From Thermothelomyces thermophilus ATCC 42464 (taxonomy: Eukaryota; Ascomycota; Sordariomycetes; Sordariales; Chaetomiaceae): a stretch of 64,000 bases of DNA. The notes under the pieces were generated by a model. The model was given only the letters and a program-made list of their open reading frames with translations, was not told the origin of the DNA and searched no databases. Positions within the stretch are counted from its first letter, which is position 1. The number at the start of each line of letters is the position of its first letter. Location: contig NC_016472.1 in NCBI RefSeq assembly GCF_000226095.1, forward strand, positions 9,734,001 through 9,798,000, given 5' to 3'. This document shows, one piece after another, positions 62,551 through 64,000 of the stretch. A program made the position numbers and the translations under genes.

Positions 62551-64000
62551 CTAGAATGGCCGGGCGTCTCCGGCGTGTAGCAGTTTGGTCCCGCGGGGTA
62601 GCTTTCGGTCGCGCTCGTACAAGAACCCGCAATTGTTGCAGAGGGACTGTGCGTGGTTCAAGGGTTAGTCTCAACAGCAAGAAGGACCGACGGAAGATAT
62701 GAAAAGGAAGATACGGTAAAGAACAGAGTGAAGAAAAAGACAACAGAGAAGAGAGGGAAAAAAAAGGGGGGGGGGGGGGGAAGGGTCAGGAATGAACTCT
62801 AGAACGTACCCTCGGCCCAAATGGCCCGTCCCTCACCGCCCAGACACTGGTACCCCACACCCTACAGTGGCTGCACCGCCAGTTCAACCTCTCGGCCTCG
62901 GTCAGGGATCCGCCGCCGCCGTAGCCCTCGCCCGAGGCGCCGCCGGCAGGGGTGCCCCGGCCGCCGGGGGTTCCGGACCGCCAGGCGGCGGGCGACAGGC
63001 TGCGGAAGCGCTTCTTCTTCTTGTTGCGCTCGCCGCGGCCCATCCGCTGCTCCTCCTCCTGCTCGATGAGGCCCGAGAAGGCGAAGCCGATGGGCACGCC
63101 GCCGGCCATGCCCGTGTTGCTGCTGAAGCGCGCCGTCTCGCGCCGCAGCCGCCGGATCTGCCGCTCCCGGTCGCCCTCGCGCTTCTCGATCTCCTCCTTG
63201 CTCAGCGTCTCCAGCTTGGGCTCCCACTCGTCGGCCAGGTGCTCCGGGTCGTACCGCCACCCGGCCCCCTCGCCTCCGGCCGTCACGGCCGCGTCGTTGG
63301 GGAACTCGCCCGCGCCGCCGCCGGCCGCCGCCCAGCCGGCGACCAGACCGCCGGCCTCGCACGCCTCCTTCTTCAGCTTGAGCACCGCCTCGTAGATGGC
63401 GTGCGTCATGGCGGGGACCCACTCGCCGTGCAGCCCCAGGTCGGCGCACGTCTGCTTGGCAAAGATCTCGGCCGTGCCCGGCGGGTGCAGGAGCGACCAC
63501 TCGAACTTGTCCGTGTACACCTGCGACGAGAGGTTGATGTTAAGATTGATAATGCAGCGGTACGTGTCGTCCGGGCTGGGGTCGTTGTCCGCCGCCGTCG
63601 CGCTGTCCTGAGGCAATGGAGTTGCCGCCGCCGTCACCTCGCCCTGGCTAGTATGGACGACGGCCGGAGTCGACGTGCCCCCGGCGAGTCGGGATGGGGT
63701 TGGGGGGATGGTGCTGCCGCCCATCGGCGTGTCGGCGCGGCTGGCGGCCTGGTTGGGCGCGGGTGTGGAGGAGCCGGGCCGGGCCGGGGCCTTGGGCGCT
63801 TCTTGGGCATTGTTCGCGCGGTTCGTGCGGGTGTGAAACAGAGGATGGAGGGCGACGCCAGCGTATTCCTCGAGCTGGGTCCGTATTTGTTTGCTGATCT
63901 CGGCGATGGTCGAGGCGCGGTTGGGCAGGTCGAGGTCCTGGACGAGCTGGGTGGCAAACATGTCGGTGGTGATCAAGGTCTCGTGGAGATTCCACAGGAA
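62551..64000 (-). CDS. SNF5/SMARCB1-family chromatin-remodelling subunit, 3' part (exons 64000-62810, 62646-62551)
   Basis: Core subunit of a SWI/SNF or RSC-type remodeller in the nucleus. The frame is open to the right edge, so the N-terminus lies outside; its first visible residues (FLWNLHETLIT) already belong to the SNF5 domain. Repeat 1 covers TTDMFATQLVQDLDLP. After a Pro/Ala/Ser-rich insert, repeat 2 is RCIINLNINLSSQVYTDKFEWSLL to about LKLKKEAC. A charged coiled-coil-like stretch and a basic run (GERNKKKKRFRSLSP) follow, then a GATA-like zinc finger CSHC-x20-CNNC split by the intron. That intron (62647-62809, GTACGT..CACAG) contains a G/C homopolymer; I placed it because it supplies CNNCGFLYERDRKLPRGTK and a stop. 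Fungal SNF5/SFH1 proteins often end in such a finger. Which of the two paralogs this is remains open. Confidence 0.88.
62766..62782. repeat. Poly-G tract in the SNF5-family intron
   Basis: About 16 G in a row on the plus strand following an A-run; it lies inside the last intron of the minus-strand gene and is prone to length error in assembly. Confidence 0.85.

Noticed and set aside
1-64000. CRISPR arrays, bacterial operons or dispersed 5S rRNA
   Set aside because: No spaced short direct repeats, no ribosome-binding-site-linked gene runs, and no match to the fungal 5S consensus that I could recognise by eye.

Overview
The window comes from a filamentous ascomycete, most likely a thermophilic Sordariales species close to Thermothelomyces (Myceliophthora). 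The signs are short GT..AG introns with CTGAC or CTAAC-like branch points, GC-rich codon use, a GH7 cellobiohydrolase that agrees with my memory of the Myceliophthora CBH I, a HET-C-like glycolipid transfer protein, and transposons that carry the transition-only damage of repeat-induced point mutation (RIP). The species call rests on memory and inference; no database was searched. Splice sites and repeat edges were worked out by eye, and edges given as approximate are marked so.

Layout. 1-15.2 kb is a block of RIP-damaged retroelements: a chromovirus copy on the minus strand (A) cuts into a same-family copy on the plus strand (B, 2439-9153), followed by an unassigned stretch and a minus-strand Ty1/copia pol remnant. 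15.2-19.7 kb is gene-poor and ends in the upstream region of cbh1 (19696-21343, secreted GH7 cellulase with CBM1). 22099-45623 is a single Ty3-type LTR unit (D) with 253-bp LTRs and a perfect ATTTG target duplication. It is swollen to 23.5 kb by two nested insertions: a complete 7.6-kb chromovirus (C, target duplication CCTTA) and a Tad-like LINE. D also carries an extra long minus-strand reading frame between integrase and 3' LTR that I cannot identify.

45.6-64 kb is gene territory: a secreted NAD glycohydrolase with a TNT domain (minus), a phospholipase D (minus), a HET-C2-type glycolipid transfer protein (plus), a one-exon F-box/ankyrin protein (plus), tRNA-Lys(UUU) (minus), a divergent pair of broken genes (short-chain dehydrogenase, minus; fungal transcription factor, plus), and the 3' part of a SNF5-family chromatin-remodelling subunit (minus) running off the right edge.

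How it fits together. The genes are mostly independent housekeeping or secreted functions and form no obvious operon or intact cluster. The strongest stories are the dated nesting of retroelements between a major cellulase gene and a surface NADase gene (the insertion lies 127 bp past the NADase stop), the unidentified third reading frame of D, and a decayed dehydrogenase/regulator pair that may be the relic of a biosynthetic locus.
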